A stretch of 64,000 bases of DNA from CANKHA01 sp963731585 (lineage in GTDB: Bacteria; Pseudomonadota; Alphaproteobacteria; Rhizobiales; Xanthobacteraceae), in the NCBI GenBank assembly GCA_963731585.1, contig CAVSWC010000003.1:868001-932000 (forward strand), in the 5' to 3' direction. The notes beneath the pieces were generated by a model that saw only the letters and a program-made list of their open reading frames with translations, had not been told where the DNA came from and made no database searches. This document shows, piece after piece, positions 48,864 through 58,953 of the stretch. A program made the translations under genes and the position numbers. The first letter of the stretch is position 1. Every line of letters begins with the position of its first letter.

Positions 48864-50132
48864 CAGGTGGCAGGGCAGGCTGCGCAGGTCGCCGGCCGGC
48901 GTGAGCAGTTCCGCAAGGCCGCCCACTTCCGCGGCTGTAACCGGGCGGCGGCGCAGCGATGCTTCGCGTTGCAGAAATGCGGTCACGAGGTCGATGCCTT
49001 CCTCCGGCTCCAGCGAGCAGACGCAATAGATCAGGGTGCCGCCGGGCTTCACCAGCGCAGCGGCGCGATCGAGCAGCCGCTGCTGCAGCGATATCAGCGC
49101 AGCGAGGTCGGCCTCCTGCTTGATCCAGGGAATATCGGGATGACGGCGGATGGTGCCGGTGGAGGAGCACGGCGCGTCGAGCAGCACGGCATCGAACGGC
49201 TCGGCATTCCATTCGGTTGCGTCGGCCGCGATCGTCTCTGCCTGTAATCCAACCCGGGTGAGATTATCGCGCAAGCGCTCCAGCCGCGCCTCGGAGCGGT
49301 CGACGGCCGTGACCTGTGCGCCCGCCTGCGCAAGCTGCATGGTCTTGCCGCCGGGCGCGGCGCAGAGATCCGCCACGCGCTTTCCCCGCAGATCGCCGAA
49401 CAGCCGGGCGGGCAGCGCGGCGGCGGCATCTTGCACCCACCACTCGCCTTCAGCGAAACCCGGCAGCAGGGAGATGCGCCCCTGCGCCACAACGCGGACG
49501 GTGCCGGTAGGCAGCACGCAGCCGCGCAAGCGCGATGCCCAGGATTCCGCATGGCCTTTCACCGTGAGGTCGAGCGCGGGCTCCTGCCCGTTTGCCCGTG
49601 CAATGGCGCGCGCGGTCTCCGCGCCATAGGCGCGCATCCAGCGCTGCAGCAGCCAGGCCGGCGTGTCGAAATCCGCGCCGTCGATTTCGGCAAGCCGCTG
49701 CGGACCTTCCTTGATCACCCTTCGCAGCACGGCGTTGATCAGGCCGGCAAAATGCTTGGCGTGGTTGTCCGCTTGCGCGATGCGCACGGCGAGATCGACC
49801 GCGGCGTGATCGGGCACGTCCAGCCAAAGGATCTGCGCCGCGCCGATCAGCAGCGCAGACTCGGTGCGCGGCGCTTTGACAGGCGGCCCGCCTCGCTCCA
49901 GGAACAGCGACAGCAGATGCCGCAAGGTGCCGAGCCGGCGCAGCACGGTTGCGATCAGCCGGCGCGCCAAAGCGCGATCGCGATCTTCCAGCACCGCCAG
50001 CCCGGGATGGCTTTCGAGTTGTTCATCGAGCGGGCGGCCGCGGCGCAGCACGCCCTCGATGATTTCCGCCGCAACCCGGCGCGCGGCAAGGCCCGGTGGA
50101 TCGCGGAAACGGTCGGTTTTGGAGCGGCTCAT
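48795..50132 (-). CDS. rsmB: 16S rRNA m5C967 methyltransferase RsmB/Fmu family
   Basis: 445 residues. The N-terminal NusB-like domain has AARRVAAEIIEGVLRRGRPLDEQL, and NAVLRRVIKEGP follows. The Rossmann methyltransferase has VADLCAAPGGKTMQLAQAGA (SAM loop), VLLDAPCSSTGTIRRHPDIPW (release Cys) and YCVCSLEPEEG (catalytic Cys). Intact. Both ends have extra partial copies: the 3' end at 47527-47610 and the 5' end at about 50902-51080, which brackets the gene and the REP island. Confidence 0.93.
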   Translation of the reverse strand: MSRSKTDRFRDPPGLAARRVAAEIIEGVLRRGRPLDEQLESHPGLAVLEDRDRALARRLIATVLRRLGTLRHLLSLFLERGGPPVKAPRTESALLIGAAQILWLDVPDHAAVDLAVRIAQADNHAKHFAGLINAVLRRVIKEGPQRLAEIDGADFDTPAWLLQRWMRAYGAETARAIARANGQEPALDLTVKGHAESWASRLRGCVLPTGTVRVVAQGRISLLPGFAEGEWWVQDAAAALPARLFGDLRGKRVADLCAAPGGKTMQLAQAGAQVTAVDRSEARLERLRDNLTRVGLQAETIAADATEWNAEPFDAVLLDAPCSSTGTIRRHPDIPWIKQEADLAALISLQQRLLDRAAALVKPGGTLIYCVCSLEPEEGIDLVTAFLQREASLRRRPVTAAEVGGLAELLTPAGDLRSLPCHLPHGDSRLSGLDGFYAARLERLS

Positions 50133-50354
50133 GCGGGAGCAGTCGCACGACTAGCGGGTTGAGGGTGGAGCAGAACTACGTCTCCCAATGTCGAAAGATG
50201 TCGTGCGACAATTTGCAATGCACCTTCGTCAGTTTGTTGCGCCCGAGGGGGATTAGTTAGTTGCGAGAGCGCGAGGGCGAGGTCAGGTTGTGCAACTTTC
50301 CATTGCGCCATAGGCTTCCCAGGTTTGCAAGAAGTCCCAACCCGGGAGGAAGCG

Positions 50355-50830
50355 ATGAACCCGATCAAATGTGCAGTCCTGACTTGCGTGGCCACCATCG
50401 GCGCAGCGCTGCCGGCGCATGCGGTGTTCACGGCGATTTACGACGTGCTCGGTGTGTATGACGACGGCTCGGGGAGCCACGCCGGGATAGCGACATCGAT
50501 CCACTGCTCGAACACGACCGCAACCCCTGTTAATGTGCGCGTGCATGTCCGCAGGCCTGACGGAACGGTTGCCGCGCCCGCGGTAACGGCATCTATCGTG
50601 GGACAGGGCGCCGTGACCTTCAGCACTCACGACACTGTAATATTCACGATACTGATCTCAACATTACGGGGACTGTCCATCAAGGGCGGGCGCGGATACT
50701 GACCGAAGTGCCCAACGCAATCGTTTGCGCCGCCGACATGCTCGATGCGGCGGGTTTCCCTCCGAGCTTTGTGGCCCCGAGGCGCATGATCAGACTGCCC
50801 CGCGGCGAGGGCGAAAGGCGAGGACTGAGC
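50355..50830 (+). CDS. Small secreted protein of unknown function (one frameshift)
   Basis: MNPIKCAVLTCVATIGAALP to AHA is a signal peptide, and GGGAGGAAG precedes the ATG. The mature part has YDDGSGSHAGIATSIHCSNT and VNVRVHVRRPDGTVAAP. A frame break near 50635-50645 hides the natural continuation DTDLNITGTVHQGRARILTE, then VPNAIVCAADMLDAAGFPPS and RRMIRLPRGEGERRG. The real end is unclear because the frame runs on to 50947, into the rsmB remnant. I do not recognise the family. Confidence 0.5.
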
Positions 50831-50901
50831 GGTATGGCTCGAAGCAGCAAGAAGATAACCAGCACATTCCAAAATCTCCAGCCGGCGTCGCCTCAGCGCG
50901 A

Positions 50902-51080
50902 TCCCGATTTCCAGCACCGCCAGCCCGGAATGGCTACGAGTTGTTAATCGAGCGGGCGTTCGCGGCGGAACACGCCCTCGATGATTTCCGCCGCCACCCG
51001 GCGCTGGCGAGGCCTGGTGGATCCCGGGAACGGTCGGTTTTCGAAACGGCACATGCGGGAGCAGTCGGACGACTAGCGGG
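50902..51080 (-). pseudogene. Remnant of a second rsmB 5' end
   Basis: The segment aligns with 49983-50158 (rsmB codons 1 to ~49 and 26 bp upstream). Shared words include CCAGCACCGCCAGCCCGG, CACGCCCTCGATGATTTCCG, CGGTCGGTTTT, CATGCGGGAGCAGTCG and ACGACTAGCGGG. Small indels and substitutions throughout show it is older or under no constraint. Similarity fades left of ~50900. Confidence 0.8.
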
Positions 51081-51251
51081 TGGAATTAAGACAATACCGA
51101 CGCGTAGGTTCCAGGAGCGTTATCGGTGGGCGCATATCCGCGGAATGGCGTTCGTCGAAAGCACGCAAAACCTAACCGAAAGCATATTCGTGATTGGCTT
51201 CACAAAACAAAGGACGCAGGTGAACAGAAATAATCTGACCGAGTTTGAGCC

Positions 51252-51496
51252 GTGAAAACAATCGCGGACTTAGCGCCATTAGATCGGTGGCTGCAGCTTC
51301 GATCTGTTTGACTGACTCTTTCGCTAATCACTTATCATCCCTAGAGACAGAACAAGGTTTTTGGTCGTTCGTAGGCGTGCGGTCTACTAGTTTTCGCCCG
51401 CTTCCGGAATTCTCAAGGAGTCAAATAAGGTTTTCCGGCGTTGTCTATGTCGCCTGCCCAAACGACAGAACCTGGACGATCTGGCCGGAGGAATAG
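51252..51496 (+). CDS. Unknown small protein 1 (frame broken)
   Basis: GTG 51252 opens VKTIADLAPLDRWLQLRS. The frame stops, and the neighbouring frame continues LTDSFANHLSSLETEQGFWSF, then FSGVVYVACPNDRTWTIWPEE. Together they give ~81 residues. Base composition is visibly lower in GC than in the flanking core genes. I recognise no family. It pairs tightly with the next unknown (2 bp gap). Confidence 0.4.
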
Positions 51497-51498
51497 AA

Positions 51499-51764
51499 TT
51501 GCGAGTTACTGTAACGGAAGCTGAAACTCCGCAACGTTACAGCGGAATTGTAGTTGAAGCTAACCATGGGAATTTGCAACGATCAGCGCTTGAAGGTCGA
51601 GGTGAAATTTTCGATCGCCCTCGTTGGAATGGCCACAGCGTATTGACTTAGCGATGATCCGAGACGCCCTTAATGCCAGGAACAAACAGCGAATATCGGT
51701 TGCAATCTCCGGCGAATCGCCCCATTTTAGGATTATGTTCTTAGACGCGGACGATTGTCCTTAG
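51499..51764 (+). CDS. Unknown small protein 2 (frame broken)
   Basis: TTG 51499, behind GGAGG, opens LRVTVTEAETPQRYSGIVVE, then NHGNLQRSALEGRGEIFDRP. It meets TAG at 51649-51651, while the adjacent frame continues LAMIRDALNARNKQRISVAI and FRIMFLDADDCP to TAG 51762. One missing base near 51645 would join them (~88 residues). The short second part alone starts at ATG 51654. No family recognised. The layout, two tiny overlapping genes of unusual composition, resembles toxin-antitoxin or effector-immunity pairs, but that is a guess. Confidence 0.4.
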
Positions 51765-51765
51765 C

Positions 51766-52315
51766 TTGGCCCGCCGCCCGCTGTTGGCCGGCCTATTGGC
51801 GCTCGGCGTAGCGGCGGCGATCGGCGCGACCGTTTCCGGGCCACATTTCGCGCCGCGCCAGGAGGAATTGCCGCGCACGGACCGGTTGGCGGGATCGCCG
51901 ATGCCCTCGGATGCGGCGGTCACCGCCTCGATTCCCGCTGAGCCGTTATTCGGTCGCGGCGTTTACGCCGCCGAGGTCTTGCGCATCGCCGACGGCGATA
52001 CCTTCGAGGCGCGGGTGCAGGTCTGGCCGGGCATCGCGATCACCACCCTGGTCCGGCTGCGCGGCATCGACACGCCGGAACTGAAGGCGCGCTGTCCGGC
52101 GGAGCGCGTCAAAGCGGAAGCCGCCCGCGCCAAGCTCGACGGCGATCCTGGCGGAAGGCGCGGTGGAAATCAGCCGCGTCGGTCTCGACAAGTTCGGCGG
52201 CCGGATCGATGCCGCGGCTTCCACCCGTTCCACCCCGGATGTTGCCGCCGCAATTTTGCAGGCCGGTCTCGGCCGCAGCTATTCCGGCGGCCGCCGCGAA
52301 GGCTGGTGCGGGTAG
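51766..52315 (+). CDS. Thermonuclease (SNase) family protein (one frameshift)
   Basis: The TTG start gives an N-terminal membrane/signal segment LLAGLLALGVAAAIGATVSG. The staphylococcal-nuclease fold follows: VYAAEVLRIADGDTFEARVQ, TTLVRLRGIDTPELKARCPAE (catalytic Arg and metal Asp). After an extra base near 52140 it reads AILAEGAVEISRVGLDKFGGRI, then ILQAGLGRSYSGGRREGWCG. Corrected length ~182 residues. Secreted or anchored nuclease of unknown target. Confidence 0.85.
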
Positions 52316-52374
52316 CCGGTGACACCTCGCGTCCCAAGACGTTACTCATGCCCTCGCATTGACGGAGAGGCATC

Positions 52375-53678
52375 GTGAGCGGTGCCGCGGAGCGGTTGAG
52401 GATTTTCAGGCAACTGCTCGCGCATGCGCGCGAGCGCCTCGGCCTCGATATCGGCTTCGTGTTGTGGGATGGCACGACCGTCCCGGATGATCTCGCGCCC
52501 GACGCTTTCGCCATCGTCTTTGCCGACGAAGGCGCCATCGCCGCGCTGATCCGCCGCCCGAAAATCGAGACGCTGGCAAATCTCTGGGTCGCGGCGCGCA
52601 TCGATCTGCGCAACGGCTCGCTGTTCGATCTGGTCGCGCGCCGTCCCACCCTGCGCACGCGCGAATTGCGCAAGGCGATCGACAAGACCCTGCTGATCAG
52701 GGCGCTGGCGAAATTCCTGCTGCTGCCGCGCGGCGGGCCCTGGCCGCTTGAGCAGATTCACGGCGAGAAGGCGCGCTCCGGCAACGCGGCCGCCAACAAG
52801 AAGAACATCGCAATATCACTACGACGTCTCCAACGCGTTCTACGCGCTCTTTCTCGATCCGCAGATGGTCTATAGCTGCGGCTATTTCACCGACTGGTCG
52901 AACGACATCGCCACCGCACAGCGCGACAAGCTCGACATGATCTGCCGCAAGCTGCGGCTGCAAGCCGGGCGACACTTTCCTCGACATCGGCTGCGGCTGG
53001 GGCGCGCTGGTGTGTCACGCCGCCCAGCATTACGGCGTGCGCGCGCATGGCGTGACGCTGGCGGAAAACCAGTATGCCCTGGCGAAGGAGAAGGTGGCGA
53101 AGCTCGGTTTGCAGGACCGCGTGACGATCGAACTGAAGGATTACACGCGGCTCGCAAGGCAGTTTCGACAAGATCGCCTCCATCGGGATGTTCGAGCATG
53201 TCGGCCTCGCCAACCACCGCAGCTATTTCCAGACCATCGACCGGCTGCTGCGGCCGCGACGGGCTTTATTTGCATCACGCCATCGCGCGCACGGCCAAAG
53301 CGGATGCCAGGAGGTTTCGCAAAAAGCGGCCGGAGGCGGCTGCGATCGCGCGCTACATCTTTCCCGGCGGCGAGCTTGACCATATCGGCATGACCGCGGC
53401 CAATCTCGAAAGCAGCGGTTTCGAAGTGCATGACGTCGAAGCTTGGCGCGAGCATTATGCGCGCACCTGCCGGCTCTGGCATGACCGCCTGCTGGCAAAC
53501 CGTGAAGCAGCGGAACGCGAGGTCGGCCGCGACAAGACCCGGCTGTGGCTCGCTTACCTGGCCGGCGTTTCGATCGCCTTTGAGCGCAACACGCTGCGGA
53601 TTTTCCAGACGCTTGCGTCGCGGCGCGGCAAGGGACCTGTCCGGCCTGCCGCCCACACGCGCAGATCTGTATCGGTGA
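52375..53678 (+). CDS. Cyclopropane-fatty-acid synthase-like methyltransferase (several frameshifts)
   Basis: SAM-dependent methylation of unsaturated membrane lipids by family. The N-terminal domain has FVLWDGTTVPDDLAPDAFAIVF. The core has QYHYDVSNAFYALFLDPQMVYSCGYF. After breaks, TFLDIGCGWGALVCHAAQHYGVRAHGVTL (SAM loop), FDKIASIGMFEHVG, YIFPGGELDHIG and WLAYLAGVSIAFERNTLRIFQTL appear in order. Breaks lie near 52805, 52970, 53155, 53258 and 53630. The true end is the TGA at 53676-53678 after PTRADLYR. This is the most damaged gene per length in the window. Confidence 0.85.
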
Positions 53679-53915
53679 GCGCTGCTGCTCGTGGTGGATA
53701 CCTTTGCGCGGATGCATCGGAAACGCCACTTGAGGCACGGGCGATGTTATCAACGCGCTATCAACAGGTTTTTGCAAATAGAACCAAGCGCTTGCATTTT
53801 TCCTCGCATAACCCCGGCATGAAGACCTTTTTCCCAGCGGAGTTCTGTATCCTGTTGCTGCCTGCTCATCCGAGGGCGCCATCATGAGGCGTCTTGATTG
53901 GCGGAGCAGGTGCGG
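53679..53915. other. Gene-free stretch downstream of the cyclopropane synthase-like gene
   Basis: No supported gene. It leads into the hairpin-rich segment that follows. Confidence 0.5.
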
Positions 53916-54206
53916 CGCCTGCGGATGGTTTCGCAAGCCATCTCCGGGAGCCTCGGGGTTGCTGCCCGGCCCTACTACGAGGGCCCGCCGCGTGGCAGAC
54001 GCTCCCGGACGAACGCAGGCGGAAGCCTGCGGGATCAGGCCGAAAGGCCGGTCCGGGTGTCGAACGGAGCAGTCCCGTCGGCAAAAACCGCCGCGGTGGA
54101 GCGCCGAGAGGCGAGCGTGTCTCGCACGACACGCGCCGCGCCTCGCAAGCGTGGAATTGTTGACGCGCCTGTCGGCGCTCCGCTCCCTCGGATATTTTTG
54201 AGGGAG
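53916..54206. ncRNA. Hairpin-rich segment, candidate structured RNA
   Basis: Consecutive perfect short hairpins: GCAGG/CCTGC (53916-53932), GGCCC/GGGCC (53968-53985), then a closing stem CCCGGAC/GTCCGGG (54004-54010 with 54051-54057). The closing stem encloses CGCAGGC-GGAA-GCCTGCG (54014-54031) and GGCC-GAAA-GGCC (54038-54049). Further on are CGCC-GAGA-GGCG (54102-54113), GCGTGTC/GACACGC (54115-54134), GCGCC-TGTC-GGCGC (54165-54178) and CTCCCTC/GAGGGAG (54183-54206). Three loops (GGAA, GAAA, GAGA) fit the GNRA rule. Frames are open on both strands but show no domain. Strand of transcription unknown. Confidence 0.45.
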
Positions 54207-54291
54207 AAGAAAGAAAGACGACGCGCCGCGTGACAAAACACGGGCCGATGACGCTTGGCTGTTTGAAATTGTGAGCGCGCAACAAACTACA

Positions 54292-54396
54292 CCTCATCCT
54301 GAGGAGCGGCGAAGCCGCGTCTCGAAGGATGGGCAGCGGGTGGCCTACATGGTTCGAGACGGCCCGCACCTACGCGCGGGCCTCCTCACCATGAGG
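54292..54396. repeat. Palindromic element with CCTCATCCTGAGGAG ends
   Basis: Inverted ends CCTCATCCTGAGGAG (54292-54306) and CTCCTCACCATGAGG (54382-54396) flank inner arms GCGTCTCGAA and TTCGAGACGG. From memory this is a common intergenic element in Bradyrhizobium-type genomes. Confidence 0.7.
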
Positions 54397-54439
54397 GGAG
54401 AAGTTGGTGCGTGTTGAATTTAAGAATGTGGATGCCACC

Positions 54440-54463
54440 GCAATTCGGGCAAGCCCGAATTGC
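54440..54463 (-). terminator. Perfect hairpin downstream of L,D-transpeptidase copy 3
   Basis: GCAATTCGGGC/GCCCGAATTGC, 11-bp stem with loop AA, 17 bp past the stop codon. There is no T-run, so it may be a REP-like element or a 3' stabiliser rather than a terminator. It resembles the hairpin at 37107-37128. Confidence 0.45.
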
Positions 54464-54480
54464 GAGTAGAGGTTTGGTAG

Positions 54481-54993
54481 CTACTGCGTGACGATGACGC
54501 GGGTGCCGACCGGGACGCGCGCAAACAGATCGACGATGTCCTGGTTGTACATGCGGATGCAGCCGTAGGAGACGAAGCCGCCGATCGATTCCGGTGCATT
54601 GGTGCCATGGATGGCGTATTCACCGCCGGACAAGGTCATTGCCGCCGCGCCCATTGGATTGCTCGGCGAACCGCCGGGGATCACGGAAGGCAAAGTTGGC
54701 TTGTCGCGCCGTATATCTTCCGGCGGTGACCAGGCGGGCTGCACATATTTCCCGCTGATGACGGTCTCGCCTTGCCACTGCATACCCTTCCTTCCGACGC
54801 CGACCGGGTAGCGGATCGCACGGCCGTCATCATAGACGTAGTAAAGCCGCCGCTCGCCGGTCTTAACCACAATGGTTCCGGGCGGGGCCGAAAAGGAGAC
54901 GACTTCGCGGGCGGTTGCCGGCGTGGCGTTGATAAAAACTGCAACGCAAATCGATTGCAAAACAGAGGGAAAAAATTGGCGAACGTTAAGCAT
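54481..54993 (-). CDS. L,D-transpeptidase (YkuD domain), periplasmic, copy 3
   Basis: 170 residues. The signal peptide spans roughly residues 1-28 (to ATAREVV). The core GTIVVKTGERRLYYVYDDGRAIRYPVGVGRKGMQW is closely parallel to copy 1. The active site is HGTNAPESIGGFVSYGCIRMYNQDI, with the catalytic Cys in SYGCIRM, Tyr replacing the common His. It aligns with copy 1 end to end. Intact. Confidence 0.9.
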   Translation of the reverse strand: MLNVRQFFPSVLQSICVAVFINATPATAREVVSFSAPPGTIVVKTGERRLYYVYDDGRAIRYPVGVGRKGMQWQGETVISGKYVQPAWSPPEDIRRDKPTLPSVIPGGSPSNPMGAAAMTLSGGEYAIHGTNAPESIGGFVSYGCIRMYNQDIVDLFARVPVGTRVIVTQ

Positions 54994-55131
54994 GCGACAC
55001 CCAGCCTTTCAGCTTCCCCCCAACGCGGAAAGGCGGATTCCGGTTCCACAGCCTCCGGCGGCCGGCAATCGGCGCCAGGGTCACGACGCCACGCGACAAG
55101 CGTAAAAGCTTCTGCGCCGCGGTGGCGGCGA

Positions 55132-57209
<2,078 letters not shown>

Positions 57210-57396
57210 CGCCACTCTCCTCCCGGCACGCGGTTCGGCCGCGCGCAGCTTTTGCCAGCCGGTCCATTATGCGATGGCAGTGAGCGCGCGGACAAGCCGC
57301 TGGACCGGCATTTTGTCTGCGCCGAAAGGCGTATACTGGCCGCCTGGCGCTAACGAGTCAGAAATCTCTTCAGAACATCCCGGCGCCGGGCTGTTC

Positions 57397-57837
57397 TCAT
57401 TGCGGGCCGAAGGCGCCGACGATCGCGCCCATGATCAGCATCACGCCGAGCCAATGCCCGGCATCGATCACGGTCAGCATCGGCTTGCGTCCTGGGTAGG
57501 CGTTGTTGGTGGCGATCGTGGTGAGGACGAAGCCGAACCACAGGAACAGCGCCGAGATCAGGCCGTTGCGGATCGTCACCTGACCGGGCCCGAGATGCCC
57601 GAGCACGCCGGCCAGCACCCAGGCCATGACGATTTCCGCGATGAAGGACAAGATGAAGGGCGCGATGCTTTTGAGCTTGCCGGCACCGTCGGCCTGCCGC
57701 CGCTTCATCTCCGCCGTCGTGATGCCGACCGCCGCCAGCCAAGGCTTGGAGAGGACGGTGTAGTAGACCGCGCCAAAGATCCAGGCAGCCGCTGCGGCGG
57801 CAAGGATGGCCAGATAATTCGGTCCGGCGAAGGTCAT
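57397..57837 (-). CDS. DUF1761 membrane protein
   Basis: 146 residues from MTFAGPNYLAILAAAAAAWI (57837), with about four membrane segments: AAAAWIFGAVYYTVLSKPWLAAV, FILSFIAEIVMAWVLAGVLG, ALFLWFGFVLTTIATNNAYPG and WLGVMLIMGAIVGAF. These match the DUF1761 family, whose function is unknown. It sits 46 bp downstream of the EVE gene on the same strand. Intact. Confidence 0.85.
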   Translation of the reverse strand: MTFAGPNYLAILAAAAAAWIFGAVYYTVLSKPWLAAVGITTAEMKRRQADGAGKLKSIAPFILSFIAEIVMAWVLAGVLGHLGPGQVTIRNGLISALFLWFGFVLTTIATNNAYPGRKPMLTVIDAGHWLGVMLIMGAIVGAFGPQ

Positions 57838-57883
57838 GGCGTGCTCCTGCAATCAGACTTTAGCGCGAGGCAGCGGAAAAACT

Positions 57884-58298
57884 TTAAAGGCCGCCCAGCT
57901 TGCAAACGATCTTCCATTCCGCGTCGGTGACCGGCTGCACCGACAGGCGGCTGTATTTCACCAGCGCCATCTCCGCCAGCTTCTTGTCGGCTTTGACGGC
58001 GGCGAGCGTCACCGGCTTGGGCAGAGGCGTCGAGTGTTTTCACATCCACCGAAAGGAACACGCCTTTCTCGTCGGTGGGGTCGGGATAGCTCTCGCGGAC
58101 GACTTCAGCCACGCCCACGACCTGCTTCTCGTCGCCGGTGTGATAGATGAAGGCGCGGTCGCCTTTCTTCATCGCATTGAGATGATTGCGCGCGGTGAAA
58201 TTCCGCACCCCGGTCCAGGCGTCGCCCTTGGCGCCCTTTTTCTTCAGGTCGTCCCAGGAATACTCCTCGGGTTCGGTCTTCAAGAGCCAGTAGGCCAT
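57884..58298 (-). CDS. EVE domain protein (one frameshift)
   Basis: MAYWLLKTEPEEYSWDDLKKKG, then WTGVRNFTARNHLNAMKKGDRAFIYHTGDEKQVVGVAEVV, is the EVE/PUA-like fold. Members bind modified bases in RNA or DNA. An extra base near 58025-58035 shifts the frame. The restored end reads LPKPVTLAAVKADKKLAEMA, then VTDAEWKIVCKLGGL with TAA at 57884. Corrected length 137 residues, typical of bacterial EVE proteins. Confidence 0.88.
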
Positions 58299-58311
58299 GC
58301 ACCGCCTCCCG

Positions 58312-58953
58312 CTAGTGTCCCGAATCCGAAGTTCGCTTGAATTCGCGGCAGACTTCGGAGCGAACCGTTCGGATTTCGAAGGACATCTAGCAACTTTATG
58401 GTTCTAGTGCCGCTTTCGATTTGAAGTTCCCAACGGTGTTTGCGGCGGGTGGTGTAGGAACTTCAAATCGGCGGCACTAGTGTCCCGAATCCGAAGTTCG
58501 CTTGAATTCGCGGCAGTCTTGGAGCGATCTCGGATTCGAAGGACACTAGCAACTTTATGGTTCAGAGCGGCTTCGATTGAAGTTCCTAACGGTGCTGCGT
58601 CGGGTGGTGTAGGCCTTCAAATCGGCGGCACAGTGTCCCTCCGAAGTTCGTTGAATTCGCGGCAGACTTGGGAGCGAACTTCGGATTCGAAGGACACTAG
58701 CAACTTTATGGTTTAGTGCCGCTTTCGATTTGAAGTTCCCAACGGTGCTGGCGGCGGGTGGTGTAGGAACTTCAAATCGGCGGCACTAGTGCCCCGCTTC
58801 CGAAGTTCGTGATACTTTGCGGCATCTTCTAACACGAACTTCGGAAGCAAAGGGGCACTAGCAAGGTTATGAATTCTAGTGCCGCTTTCGATTTGAAGTT
58901 CCTAACGGTGCTTGCGTCGGGTGGTGTAGGAACTTCAAATCGGCGGCACTAGT
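58312..58953. repeat. Four-fold tandem array of two alternating palindromic modules
   Basis: Module A (CTAGTGTCC ... GGACACTAG) and module B (CTAGTGCCGC ... GCGGCACTAG) alternate four times. A starts are at 58312, 58477, 58631 and 58786, giving a period of ~155-165 bp. Each module is itself a long imperfect palindrome: in A, GAATCCGAAGTTCGCT against AGCGAACTTCGGATTC; in B, TTTGAAGTTCC against GGAACTTCAAA. The fourth A is a variant (GTGCCCCGCTTCCGAAG / CTTCGGAAGCAAAGGGGCAC). Modules meet at shared or adjacent CTAG. The last CTAG supplies the gpsA stop codon. Confidence 0.92.

Noticed and set aside
53883..54233. Protein-coding genes in the hairpin-rich segment
   Set aside because: Several overlapping frames are open on both strands, which follows from the GC-rich palindromes. 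None has a domain or start context, and the short perfect stems explain the sequence better.
58312..58953. CRISPR array
   Set aside because: The repeats are ~155-bp palindromic modules without unique spacers of constant size, and no cas gene is in the window.
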